A DNA stretch of 64,000 bases from the NCBI GenBank assembly GCA_963846315.1, contig CAWJVM010000005.1, positions 193,475-257,474 of the forward strand, written 5' to 3'. Source of the DNA: RPQJ01 sp963846315. Lineage in GTDB: Bacteria; Pseudomonadota; Gammaproteobacteria; Steroidobacterales; Steroidobacteraceae. Made by a program: the position numbers and the translations under genes. The notes under the pieces are model-generated. The model worked only from the letters and a program-made list of their open reading frames with translations, was not told the DNA's origin and did not search any database. Positions 26,601 through 34,200 of this stretch are shown one piece after another (positions within the stretch are counted from its first letter, which is position 1; every line of letters begins with the position of its first letter).

Positions 26601-28905
26601 CGCCAAGGCTCACGAGACCGCCGCTGTCGCCGCCGCTGCCGCCACCGCCGCCGATGCTCTGCGCATGGACGCCGCGCGCCATGCCGCCGAGCGTGTCGAT
26701 GAGTCCGGTGTTGGTCACCGTCACCGTGCCCGCAAGTCCACCCGCCGTGCCGGCGCCGCCGAGTGCGACGAGTCCGCCGCTCGAACCGCCGGTGCCGCCG
26801 CCGCCGCCGATGCTCTGCGCGAGGATGCCGTCACTGCCCTTGGCGTCTTTCGACCCGGTCAGGATCCAGCCGGCGTTGGACACTTCGACGACGCCGGCTG
26901 CGCCGCCGGAACCGCCCTGCCCGCCGATAGAGACGAGGCCGCCGGAGCCGTGCGCCGAGCCGCCACCGCCGCCGATCGACTGCGCGACGATGCCCTTCGC
27001 GTCGCTGCCATGCGTGACGATCGTGCCGTCGTTGTCGACGACGACCTTGCCGCCCGCGCCACCACCACCACTCTTGGCGCCGATGCCGACGACGCCCGCG
27101 CCAGTGCCACCCGCGCCGCCGCCACCGCCGATGCTCTGCGCGAGGATGCCGTACGCGCCTGTGCCCACTGTCACGACGGAGCCCGTCGCCGCGTTCGTCA
27201 CGGTGACCTGCTGCCCGTAGTTCGCCGTGCCCGTGCTCGAGCCGCCGAGGCCGACGATCCCGGCACCGGTGCCGCCCGTGCCGCCGCCGCCACCGATGCT
27301 CTGCGCGACGATGCCGTGCGAACCGACGCCGGTCGCGGTCGCATCGTTGCCGTCGCTACCCTGCGCGTTGGTCGCGATCGAACCCGCGTTGGTCACGGTC
27401 ACCAATCCGCCTGAGCCACCGCCCGCGCCGCTGCCACCGATGCCGACGATGCCGCCGGCCGTGCCACCATTGCCCCCGCCGCCGCCGATCGACTGCGCCA
27501 GGATGCCGAAGGCAGCGTCACCACCCGCGGTGATGCTTCGCTGCACGAAGTTGTCGGCGTAGACCGTGCCACCGTTGCCGCCCGCGGCGCCGCTGCCGCC
27601 GAACGAGACGATGCCGCCGGCACTGCCCGCGTCACCGCCGTCGCCGCCGATGCTCTGCACGACCAGGCCGTGCGCACCGTCGCCCATCACCGTAATCGTG
27701 CCGTCGTTGCGGCCCGTGGCGGTGCCGCCGTTGCCGCCCCTGCTGCCGCCGCCGGACGTGCCGACGATGCCGTAACTGCCGCCACCGATGCCGCCACCTC
27801 CGCCCAGGCTCTGCACCAGGACGCCGTCGGCGCCGTCGCCGAACGTCGTGATCGTGCCGAGGTTGGTCGCGCGTGCGAAGCCGCCTGCGGCCGCCGAGCC
27901 GCCTTGCGCGCCGGAGTTGAAGAGATAGCCGCTGCCGCCCGCGCCGCCGAGACCGGCGATGCTCTGCGCAAAGATGCCGTGGCCGAGCCAGCCGCTGGTC
28001 GTAATCGCCGCGTTCCAGGTCAAGTCGACGTAGCCGCCCACGCCCGCTGCGCCGCCGAGGCCGCCCGGGTTGTCGGTGCCGAGCGTGTAGGAGTTGCCGC
28101 CCTTGCCGCCGTCACCGCCGCGGCTCTGCACCCAGACGCCGGGGAACGGCACGTAGTACTTCTGGTCGCCTGCGACGGTGATTGGAACGGCGTCAGTAAC
28201 CGTCGTGATGTTCGTCGTGCCGACCGGTGGGGTTAACCGCGACCCTGTGCCGCCCGTTCCGCCATTGGTCGGGTTGACGCCGATCGTGAAGAACCAGAGG
28301 CGGATGCCGTAGCCGCCGCTGCCGTCGCCACCGCGTCCGCCCTGCCGCAGGAGCCGGTACGGCGGACCCGAGTTGCCCGTCGGCATGTCCGGCAAGTCGA
28401 CGTCGCTTTCCGCGGTGCCGCCGTCACCTTCGTCCGGCAGCGCGCTCTTGTCGCCGGTCTGCACGAAGTCGATGCGCGTTTCGTTCGGCGGCGTCGCGCC
28501 GTCCGTCGCGATCGCGTAGTCGATCCGCTTGGGGTCACCGATCTCGTGCACGGTCGCGATCGTGAGGGTCTTCGTCGCGTCGTTCGGGTCCGCGATCGGC
28601 GTACCGCTGGTCGTGGCACCGACGTAGATTGCGTGGTTCTGGTCGGTGAACACCCAAGGCTGCTCGGTCCCGACGACGAGCACCTTCTCGGTCGCGCCGG
28701 TCAACGGATTGATGATGGGGTCGTCGACCGCGTAGGCCGCCAGCGCAGCTGGCACACCCGCTGCAAACAGCGCGGGCCCGGCGATGACCAGGCACAACGC
28801 GATACGGATGGCCTGGCGCAGGTTCGACTTCGACCTGACGAAATTCGCAGTGTGAGGGTGATTCGTCCGCGCGGGCCTGCAGTGCGCCGGCCATGTGTTT
28901 GTCAT
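17629..28905 (-). CDS. Giant glycine-rich repeat autotransporter (type Va secretion)
   Basis: About 3758 residues in one unbroken frame. I chose the ATG with GGAGG 6 nt upstream (MTNTWPAHCR); it gives a 56-residue extended signal peptide ending in PAALA-A. Passenger: an N-terminal non-repeat region (about 57-290), then about 46 repeats (counted by eye), each near 60 residues and built around G(I/V)xAQS(I/V)GGGGGxGG followed by VxVxNxGxIxTxG, the pattern of a beta-helix. A non-repeat stalk follows (NSLANAGSVLTLSGV and on), then a C-terminal autotransporter barrel of about 300 residues starting near CVWMRFDVDASN and ending VRVVIPLH. The last residue is His, not the usual Phe/Trp. Likely surface-exposed or released; role unknown (adhesion or aggregation is a guess). 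The 170 bases upstream show no promoter I can support. Confidence 0.9.
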   Translation of the reverse strand: MTNTWPAHCRPARTNHPHTANFVRSKSNLRQAIRIALCLVIAGPALFAAGVPAALAAYAVDDPIINPLTGATEKVLVVGTEQPWVFTDQNHAIYVGATTSGTPIADPNDATKTLTIATVHEIGDPKRIDYAIATDGATPPNETRIDFVQTGDKSALPDEGDGGTAESDVDLPDMPTGNSGPPYRLLRQGGRGGDGSGGYGIRLWFFTIGVNPTNGGTGGTGSRLTPPVGTTNITTVTDAVPITVAGDQKYYVPFPGVWVQSRGGDGGKGGNSYTLGTDNPGGLGGAAGVGGYVDLTWNAAITTSGWLGHGIFAQSIAGLGGAGGSGYLFNSGAQGGSAAAGGFARATNLGTITTFGDGADGVLVQSLGGGGGIGGGSYGIVGTSGGGSRGGNGGTATGRNDGTITVMGDGAHGLVVQSIGGDGGDAGSAGGIVSFGGSGAAGGNGGTVYADNFVQRSITAGGDAAFGILAQSIGGGGGNGGTAGGIVGIGGSGAGGGSGGLVTVTNAGSIATNAQGSDGNDATATGVGSHGIVAQSIGGGGGTGGTGAGIVGLGGSSTGTANYGQQVTVTNAATGSVVTVGTGAYGILAQSIGGGGGAGGTGAGVVGIGAKSGGGGAGGKVVVDNDGTIVTHGSDAKGIVAQSIGGGGGSAHGSGGLVSIGGQGGSGGAAGVVEVSNAGWILTGSKDAKGSDGILAQSIGGGGGTGGSSGGLVALGGAGTAGGLAGTVTVTNTGLIDTLGGMARGVHAQSIGGGGGSGGDSGGLVSLGGTGSVGSAGNLVTIVNDGTITTDGRMSSAIEAQSIGGGGGSGGTSGGAMLTIGGNGAGGGDAGLVTLTNEGVLETLGADSHGILAQSIGGGGGNGGNSASASAFVGVGIGGSGAGGGAGKLVTIQSNERMIDLGGVPTALDPYIHTTGDRSKGILAQSVGGGGGNGGFAIQATVGYVAGVSVAIGGQGGVGGDGGEVKVLGDTQILTEGVDADGIVAQSVGGGGGNGGFAVSFAAAAGETVGVSVGVGVAGAGGSGGVGNTVTLDGGGDIHTRNMLAEGIVAQSVGGSGGNGGFSVAVSAAGGGTAAGAVAVGVGGVGGAGGNAGKVDATWLGDVTTEGTDATAIVLQAVGGSGGNGGFNVSASVAGAGSASGAVAVGVGGSGGGAGTGGKVIVDIDGDITTTMARSGGLLAQSVGGSGGNGGFNVSGSIAGSGAGSGAVSVGVGGSGGDGGGADTVTGEYAGHAQTQGDDADAIVFQSVGGGGGNGAFNVAGNIAASTKGSGGVSVGVGGSGGGAGAGNTVTAASAGMIETTGARSNAFVAQSLGGGGGNGGFNVSGGITASAGVGGAVSVGVGGAGGDGGGGGLVDADVAGTVITRGADATAIIMQSIGGGGGTGGLNVAGSVTATKSGSGSVAVGVGGSGGGGGAGGEVLGYVDANVTTAGDRATGVLLQSVGGGGGSGGINVSGSVRASKELGGSVAVGVGGSGDVGGEAKLVTGTVLGTVTTTGDDATGVIAQSIGGGGGNGGLNVSGSLDLSADSGAAASIGIGGFGAGGGKGGEVFLTRTGATQTDGTNADGIVVQSVGGGGGSGGINVSGAVSASSTKDAISLSFGLGGFGGGGGAADDVTAHVTGNVLALGLERVTQVVEDGVTRTQRENGSNGIVVQSIGGSGGNGATNVSGGMSLTGGGSGKGMGLNFGVGGFAGEGGDAGEVLLTVNAAQVTAMGDERSGVIAQSIGGGGGNGGANVSGGATTNGQITLGVGGFGGKGGLGQKVDATVNSNVTATGEGAIGFLAQSIGGRGGNGGFNISGGIRASGSTSASSLVFGLGGFGGEGNRSGEVIANQSGAITVTGAGGIGVLAQSIAGGGGNGGLNVSGNLNSGKGYTVAIGVGGSGGKGANAQAVTLTSDGAIVVDGGMAAPAGADLKPEERAALDFLERANGILAQSIGGGGGNGGANLTGVLAPKGSPVAIGVGGTGSGGGDAGKVTVLRGTNAASFIVTAGDSANGLTAQSIGGGGGNAGANLVLEGRLEGEGKQGGSEIMVAVGGGGGDPGHGNEVSVQHVGQIQTDGRNSDGILAQSIGGGGGNAAINLGFAYAQGAKGLNVAVGGGPGEGGDGKLVTVDHAGTILTAGDDSSAIFAQSVGGGGGNVDENSITTFETSGSLDLSIGRKGGEGGLGGNVDVTSAGALQTGGNRAVGIFAQSVGNGGGKSGTFELGFEFESKGKEGKDEATDVAVEMQVGLEGGKGGEAGDVEVTASGSITTAGKEAHAIQAQSVGGGGGVGGGAGSKIAEDGFAFSLGVGGTGGTGALGGTVLVDNGATLVTAGAGAHGIFAQSIGGGGGVGGNSGATAFNLVGAASKSTSTTINLSVGGSGGIGADADTVTVTNSGSILTQGAKAYGINAQSTGGGGGQGGAVIDEVLTRGTNVRALTIDVGGLGGDSSDGQAVTVTNTGVLHTLGADSIGIRAQSLGGSGGDAGLILNLRADVIGAASSSTTALINIGTEGGKGGTGGTVTVTNARRADGTGGVVLTEGARAHGIFAQSLGGGGGNGSSIISANLTGGMSSTSIGINIGGKGGEGATGGAVSVANAGSIETLGADAHGVFAQSTGGGGGNGGLTLAVNAVIGSGTADKTPLVALGGAGGTGGNAGNVTVTNTGSIVTRGDRSHGIYAQTTGGGGGDAGISIGLTSGAMSTRIAGALSATLGGLGVAGVTGGEGGQAGTATVVQQGDIVVLGRNSRAVAVENINGGGGHVALDFSGITSFDPADLIPDLLKTSNASAQATSQAAPVIEFHVGGVGTRDSSAGRTALDYTGDFGVAGDDGVANSAQAVGGGGGTIDVNLGIVDNGTGSNQPFTLRSSLGGQQGLANLGGEIASRHDGDVLTEGANTLGVMLQSIGGGGGRANVAVNAAAGTLGAAEFSLGGMLGNDESGAAVTHQQLGSVATSGVAAHGVLLQSVGGGGGLLTYRVAGDATTASASGKPAVQPTASVRLGGVAGAGLDGASVALQLTGDTSTRADHASGIVLQSIGGGGGGATVIGVDSVDVTIGGMASASGDAGSVEFANRGNVSTTGAKAHGVFLQSIGGGGGAVFTDAGKVSVTTSASNAGDGGAIRYTQQGDVLTGGVDAYGLVAQSLGGGGGFVDGEFAGSAGGAGQGGNVVLDLQGNVAALGDGSVAVFVQSAGRDGAGDIDVTLGSGFAVVGGIDGIGVQFDGGAANSLANAGSVLTLSGVTGLALKGGAGDDSIANVGVVLGNVDLGTGLNRFDNEVGASLYAGATFNLGSTDGMLLQRGLFAPGANGEVVTTNLSGSFGQTATGIADFDLDFAADAVDSLSATGTVELDGTVQVAVLNVYAVKPGDHEKTLFQGAGGLVDHGLTLQAPESIVIGYQLLQPTANSSVLAYSVDFAPDGLLGNRREVGSYLNRVQAAGSAPILGDTIESLVAQTELAPYSLLLTQLGPEFYAEQQALTLGSVQRFARVVSDCGATTSASGGDDCVWMRFDVDASNRDEAAGFPATYETARRLSLGRQKSGDNDWTYGLAAGFEHNNSAGFDGRWRGETTLFQAGFEGRKAYGATSIGGTLTLGNSGQSVRRQIDVTEPVVARGNRDVPFIAGVADVTHAFDLGAWRLAPALNLGVAHLRGEQMQEHGADGQELRLAGDDETSAWLEPAIDAGFTVNYTGDKVLRLYARFAALYYLTDPMTEVSAGLVAAPGDASMMQVGSDLDDLHWLAEGGFELIGGDRYTFSLSYGAQRSDLRDSDAGTVRVVIPLH
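19380..27990 (-). repeat. About 46 tandem ~180-bp coding repeats in the autotransporter
   Basis: The DNA repeats a core that on the plus strand reads like GCCGCCGCCACCGCCGAT.CTCTGCGC, encoding AQSIGGGGGNGG. Copies diverge at third positions and in flanking segments, so the array is old and under selection on protein sequence. Repeats rich in FNVSGS (middle third) and those with IVGIGG (first third) form sub-families, which suggests block duplications. Confidence 0.85.
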
Positions 28906-29078
28906 GGCTCCTCCAAACGGCACGTGCAGCGTCGCCGGGGACGAGGTCGCGCGCCATCCCAGAAGTGTCAGGGGTTCGCAACCATGCGCCGAAGAGCTTC
29001 GCCCCCGCGGCACATAAGCTGTACGTTATCCCTTCCGCGGAGGTTAAGAATCGGGGCTATTGGATTGGCGACAGCGTA

Positions 29079-30236
29079 TTAATCGCTAGACGGGTTGCCA
29101 GCTAAGGAGCGCGCGGTCTCCACCACCAGCCAGTCCACCACCGCATCGAAGGCTTCGCGTTCGTCGGCACCGGACTGCAGGGCAGTCTCGAAGATCTTCA
29201 GCTGCCGATGGGCGCTGGTGCCGCGCTCCAGGATCTCGCGCAGTCCTTCGATTTCCGACAGGCAACCCAGTTCAATCGCGTCCTCGCGCAGCAGCGCGAT
29301 GATTTCTTCCACCAGCTGCGCGAACGGCACGATGCGCTGGCGGCCGAGGTCCAGCAGTCCCGCATCGTACGAATACCGCATCGCGCGCCAGCGGTTCTCG
29401 CCGATCAGCAGTTGCGGATACGGACGCCACTGCTGGTTGTCGCGCCGCAGGCGATAGAGCTTGCGCAACAGGCACAGGTTGAGCGCCGCGAGCCGCACCG
29501 AATCCTCGAGCGTCGTGCACGAGTCCATCACGCGTGTCTCGAGCGTGGGATAGCGCGCGCTCGGCCGCAGGTCCCACCAGATGCGCGACGTGTCGGCGAG
29601 GATGCCGGTCTCGATCAGCGTGTCGGTGTGACGCCGATACTCGTTCCAGCTCGCAAACGGCTCCGGCAGCCCCGTGCGCGGAATGCCGTTGAAGATCATC
29701 AGCCGGAACGACATCAGGCCGGTGCGTTCCCCTTCCCAGAACGGCGAGCTGCACGAAAGCGCCAGCAGGTGCGGCAGGAAATACCGCGCCTGGTTCATCA
29801 AGTCGATGCGCAATTCGTCGTCGTCGATGCCGACGTGCACGTGCAGGCCGCAGATCATCATGCGACGTGCCACGCCCTGCATTTCCTCGAGCAACGCGAC
29901 GTAGCGCTCCTTGTCGGTGCGCTTCTGCGTCGACGACAGCGAGAACGGATGGCTCGCCGAGGCGATCGGCGCGAGCCCGAACCGGGCCGACTCCTCGACC
30001 ACCGCCCGGCGCAGGTCGATCAACGAGGTGCGGGCGTCGCCGATCGTGCGGCACACCGGCGTGGCCACTTCGATCTGCGAGCGCAGGAACTCCGGAAACG
30101 CGCGACCCTCGGTGCGATCGTGCAGGGCCGCGAACAACTCGGGCGGCGGATCGTTCGCGACCGCTCGCGTGGCGACGTCGACCAGGAGGTATTCCTCTTC
30201 GACGCCGATCGTGAACGGCGGTGCGTGGTCAGCCAT
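29079..30236 (-). CDS. ybdK: Carboxylate-amine ligase, YbdK family (GCS2)
   Basis: Glutamate-cysteine ligase type 2 family, about 385 residues; the E. coli homologue has weak gamma-glutamylcysteine synthetase activity in vitro. The N-terminal signature FTIGVEEEYLLVD has the metal-binding glutamates; GLHVHVGIDDDELR, WWDLRPSARYPTLETRVMD and ENRWRAMRYSYDAGL follow as in the family. Start MADHAPPF chosen for AAGAG 9 nt upstream; it overlaps the end of the upstream amidohydrolase gene by 8 nt, so the two are translationally coupled. Real substrate unknown. Confidence 0.9.
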   Translation of the reverse strand: MADHAPPFTIGVEEEYLLVDVATRAVANDPPPELFAALHDRTEGRAFPEFLRSQIEVATPVCRTIGDARTSLIDLRRAVVEESARFGLAPIASASHPFSLSSTQKRTDKERYVALLEEMQGVARRMMICGLHVHVGIDDDELRIDLMNQARYFLPHLLALSCSSPFWEGERTGLMSFRLMIFNGIPRTGLPEPFASWNEYRRHTDTLIETGILADTSRIWWDLRPSARYPTLETRVMDSCTTLEDSVRLAALNLCLLRKLYRLRRDNQQWRPYPQLLIGENRWRAMRYSYDAGLLDLGRQRIVPFAQLVEEIIALLREDAIELGCLSEIEGLREILERGTSAHRQLKIFETALQSGADEREAFDAVVDWLVVETARSLAGNPSSD

Positions 30237-31059
30237 GCGGCGCAACTCTTGCGAGCGGCTGTCGCGACTGCGGATCGGCCAGGATGTCGCCGACGATGCG
30301 GGCCAGCAGGCGCACCCACCGCTCGATGCCCGCGGGCGAGCTCAGCAGGTCCTGTCGGACTTCGATACAGAGGTGCGGCAGACCGTGGGCCATGGCGTGG
30401 TGGTCGATGGTGTAATTGGCCGGGTGCTTGCCGCTGTAGGGCTCGTTGTCACCGATGACCAGGCCCGGCTGCACCCGCAGGCCTTCGAGCAGGCGACGCG
30501 CGTTGGCCTCGTCATGGTCCCACAGCACACCCACGTGCCAGGGCCGGTCCTGGCCGGCGAGCGTCGGCGAAAAGCTGTGGACGGCGAAAACCAGGGGCAC
30601 GGTGCCGCCGCGCCGGAATCCGGCCAGCATGGCTTCGATGCACTCGTGGTACGGATCGAAAAAGGAGGCGAGGCGCACGCGGCGGTCGTATTCGGTCAGG
30701 TGCAGGTTGCCCGGGATGGTCCAGCCGTCGCTCTCCTGGCGGAAGGCTTCCTCGTCGTCCGGAGAGCGGTTGCAGTCGACGACCAGCCGCGAGTAGCCCG
30801 CCAGCACGGCTGGGGCGTCCAAGGCGTGGGCGAGGCCCCTGGCGAGCTCCCCCGCCCCGATGTCCCAGGCAATGTGCTGCCAGCTGGGCAGTTCGGGCAC
30901 GCCGAGCCGGTCCAGGGCCTGTGGGAACGCCCGGCTGGCGTGGTCACAGACGATCAGGACGGGCGCCCGCCCACCCTCCTGCAGCACCACGAACGGCGCG
31001 GGGTCGTTCCGGCCGAGCAAAGGCACGGTGGCAGGTGTCCTGGGGGGCGTAGCTTCCAT
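30229..31059 (-). CDS. N-formylglutamate amidohydrolase family protein
   Basis: 276 residues of the FGase (HutG-like) family of zinc amidohydrolases. Characteristic pieces: LIVCDHASRAFP near residue 37, WDIGAGELARGLAHALDAP, VVDCNRSPDDEEAF, and VFAVHSFSPTL. True HutG releases glutamate from N-formylglutamate in histidine breakdown, but no hut genes are here. Overlap with a glutamate-ligase-like gene suggests a role in the metabolism of a glutamyl compound (inference). Confidence 0.85.
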   Translation of the reverse strand: MEATPPRTPATVPLLGRNDPAPFVVLQEGGRAPVLIVCDHASRAFPQALDRLGVPELPSWQHIAWDIGAGELARGLAHALDAPAVLAGYSRLVVDCNRSPDDEEAFRQESDGWTIPGNLHLTEYDRRVRLASFFDPYHECIEAMLAGFRRGGTVPLVFAVHSFSPTLAGQDRPWHVGVLWDHDEANARRLLEGLRVQPGLVIGDNEPYSGKHPANYTIDHHAMAHGLPHLCIEVRQDLLSSPAGIERWVRLLARIVGDILADPQSRQPLARVAPHG

Positions 31060-31085
31060 GGGGCGCGCAGTTTACACGGGGTCCC

Positions 31086-31113
31086 GCTCCCACTCCCGCA
31101 CTGCGGGAGAGGT
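31086..31113. repeat. REP-like palindrome between the amidohydrolase and the GGDEF/EAL gene
   Basis: CTCCCGCA-C-TGCGGGAG (31093-31109) followed by AGGT; same family as the element in tsaB. It occupies part of the intergenic region (31060-31205) between two divergent genes. Confidence 0.7.
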
Positions 31114-31205
31114 CAAAAGAGGTGACGTGCGTCACGACAGGTTCATTCATCGCGGTCATAACATTCCGCTGCGCCCTTCCGCCCGGGCGGAGGACCGTCG
31201 TTGTC

Positions 31206-34200
31206 ATGGACTTGCACCCGTTACTGAAGCAGCAGTTCGACGACTCCCGCCAGGAGGGCGGGCCGGTCGACTTGCGCAAGCTGCTGCAGGGCATCAGCGA
31301 GGCGTACGAGGAATGGGACGAGGAACGCAAGGGCGTCGTGCGCTCGATGCGGCTGCTGGCGGACGAGACCAGCGCCTTTACCCGCGAAGTGCGCGAGAGT
31401 GCCGCCGCCCAGTTGCAGGTCATCCTCGACCACGTCAAGGACGCGATCATCACGGTCGATGAAACGGGACGCATCGAAACGCTGAACACCACCGGCGAGC
31501 GGGTCTTCGGTTACGGCGAACAGGACCTCCGCGGCCAGAAGCTCGACCTGCTGATTCCATCGCTGGCGGGCCGTCCCCGCGTCGTCGAGACGCTGGAAGA
31601 ACTGGCGACCACCGTCGAGAACACCCACGACGACCTCAAGCCGCGCGAGACCAGGGGCCGGCACCGCAACGGCAATCTCTTTGACGCCGAGATCGGCGTA
31701 AGCAAGGTGCGGCTCGACCGTCGCGAACTCTTCGTCGTCTGCCTGCGCGAAACCACTGAACGCAAGCGGGCGGAAGCCGCGATCCGCGAAAGCGAGGCGC
31801 GTTATCGCACGTTGGTGGATAACGCCCCGGAAGCCATCGTCGTTCTCGACATGGACACCGGCCAGTTCGTCGAGTGCAACGAGAACGCCGTGCGCTTCTT
31901 CAAGATGACGCGCGACGAGCTGCTGGGCGTCGGGCCCGAAAAAATCAGCCCGCCGTTTCAGCAGGATGGCTCGCCGTCGTTCGGCGTCGCACGCGGACAT
32001 CTCGAACGTGCGCTCGCCGGCGACGCTCCCGGGTTCGAATGGCTGCACCGCGATGCGCTCGGGCACGACATCCCTTGCGAGGTCCGCCTGGTCCGCCTGC
32101 CCTCCTCGGGCCGGCGCCTGATCCGCGGCAGCATCACCGACATCACCGAACGCAAGCGCGGCGAATTGCTGGCCGCGGGTGACCGGCGCGTGTTCGAACA
32201 CATCACCAGCAATGTGGACCTGACCGCGACGCTCGAAGCCATCACCGAGACGGCTGAGAAAGTCACGCCGGATGCGTTCTGCACGGTGTCGGTCTACGAC
32301 CCGGAAACCAACACGCTGCAGCACGTGGCCGGCATGCGCCTGCCGCAGAACTACCTCGATGCCAAGCGGCGTATCGTGATCGGCCCGCGCAACGGCTCCT
32401 GCGCCGCCGCGATCTTCCTGCACCGACAGGTGATCGTCGCCGAAATCACTCGCGATGCGCTGTGGGAGCACCTGCGTGCGCCGGCCGTCGAGGCCGGACT
32501 GCGCGCCTGCTGGTCCACGCCAGTGCGGGCATCGGACGGCCACATGCTCGGCACGGTCGCGCTGTATTTCACGCAGCCGCGCAGCCCGCTCCGCCGCGAC
32601 TTCGAACTGATGAGCCGCCTGACGACGCTCGCCGCCATCGCCATCGAACGCAAGCGCTCCGAGGAGGCGCTGCGCCACAGTGAAGCGCAGTACCGCAGCC
32701 TGTTCGAGAACGTCATCGAAGGCGTGTACCGCTCCACCGTGCAAGGCCGCTTCGAGGCGGTGAACCCCGCGCTGGCGCACATGCTCGGGTACGACTCGGT
32801 CGAGGACCTGCTGGCGGTCGCCGACATGGCCACCATCTACATGAACCCGAACGAGCGTGATCACGTGATCAGCGTCCTGCACCGCAACGGCGTGGTCCGC
32901 GAGGCGGAATGCCTGTTGCAACGGCGCGACGGCACGCAGATCACCGTGCTGATCAACGCACGGGTCATCCGCGGCGAAAAGGACGAGGTCACCGGCTACG
33001 AAGGCACGATCACGGACATCACCGTGCGCAAGCGCGCGGAACGGCAGCTGTACGAGGAAAAGGAAAAGGCGCAGGTTACGTTGCAGTCGATCGGCGATGC
33101 GGTCATCACGACCGACGCCGACGGCCGCGTCGAGTACCTCAACCCGGTCGCCGAAGAACTCACCGGCTGGGATTCGCAGGAGGCGCTGGGCCGCCCGATC
33201 GTCGAGGTGTTCCAGGTCATCTCCGAAACCTCGCGCCAGCCGATCGACAGCCCGATCACCCGTTGCCTGCGCGAGGGCCGCCTGGTCGAGATGATCGAGC
33301 CGTCACTGCTGGTGAACCGTCGCGGGCAGGAAATCTCGATGCAGGACTCGGCCGCGCCGATCCGCGACCGGGCCGGCCGCCTGATCGGCGTCGTCATGGT
33401 GTTCCACGACGTGAGCCATGAACGTCGGTTGCAGCGCGCGCTTTCGTACCAGGCAACCCACGACGCCCTGACCGGCCTGATCAATCGCCGCGAGTTCGAG
33501 CATCGCCTCAACGAGACCCTGCAGGCATCGCGCGCCGCGCCCGACATCCGCCACGTCGTGCTGTACCTGGACCTCGACCAGTTCAAGGTGGTCAACGACA
33601 CGTGCGGTCACCAGGCCGGCGACCGGTTGCTGAAACAGATCACGAGCGTGCTGCAGACCCGCATCCGCACGTCCGATACGCTCGCCCGTCTCGGCGGCGA
33701 CGAGTTCGGCGTGCTGCTGCTCGACTGCAACCTCGACATGGCGCAGCGCATCGCCGAGGACCTGCGCGAGGCGATCCGCGATTTCCGCTTCGTCTGGCAG
33801 GACCGCATCATGAACGTCGGCGTCTCGATCGGCCTCGCCGAGATCAACGGCGATACCGACACGCTGTCGACCGTCATGAGTGCCGCCGACGTCGCGTGCT
33901 ACACCGCGAAGGATTCGGGCCGCAATCGTGTGCACACGTACAACCAGGGGCACGCTCCCGAGCGCCTGCGCGAAATGCAGTGGGTGTCCCGCATCAACCG
34001 CGCCTGCGAGGAAGACCGCCTGGAGCTGTACTGCCAGCCGATCGTGGCCATCCAGGCCGGCGCCGAGCCGTTCCGGCAGTTCGAGCTGCTGCTGCGCATG
34101 CGCGACGAGAATGGCCAGCTGGTGCAACCCGTCGAGTTCATCCCGGCCGCGGAACGCTTCAACCTCATGCCGTCGCTCGACCGCTGGGTCGTGCGGCAGG

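Noticed and set aside
20935..27414. Very long plus-strand reading frames opposite the autotransporter (up to ~700 codons)
   Set aside because: They are antisense to GC-rich glycine codons, giving Pro/Ala/Arg-rich low-complexity protein with no ribosome sites or family features; the minus-strand frame is one continuous, sensible protein.
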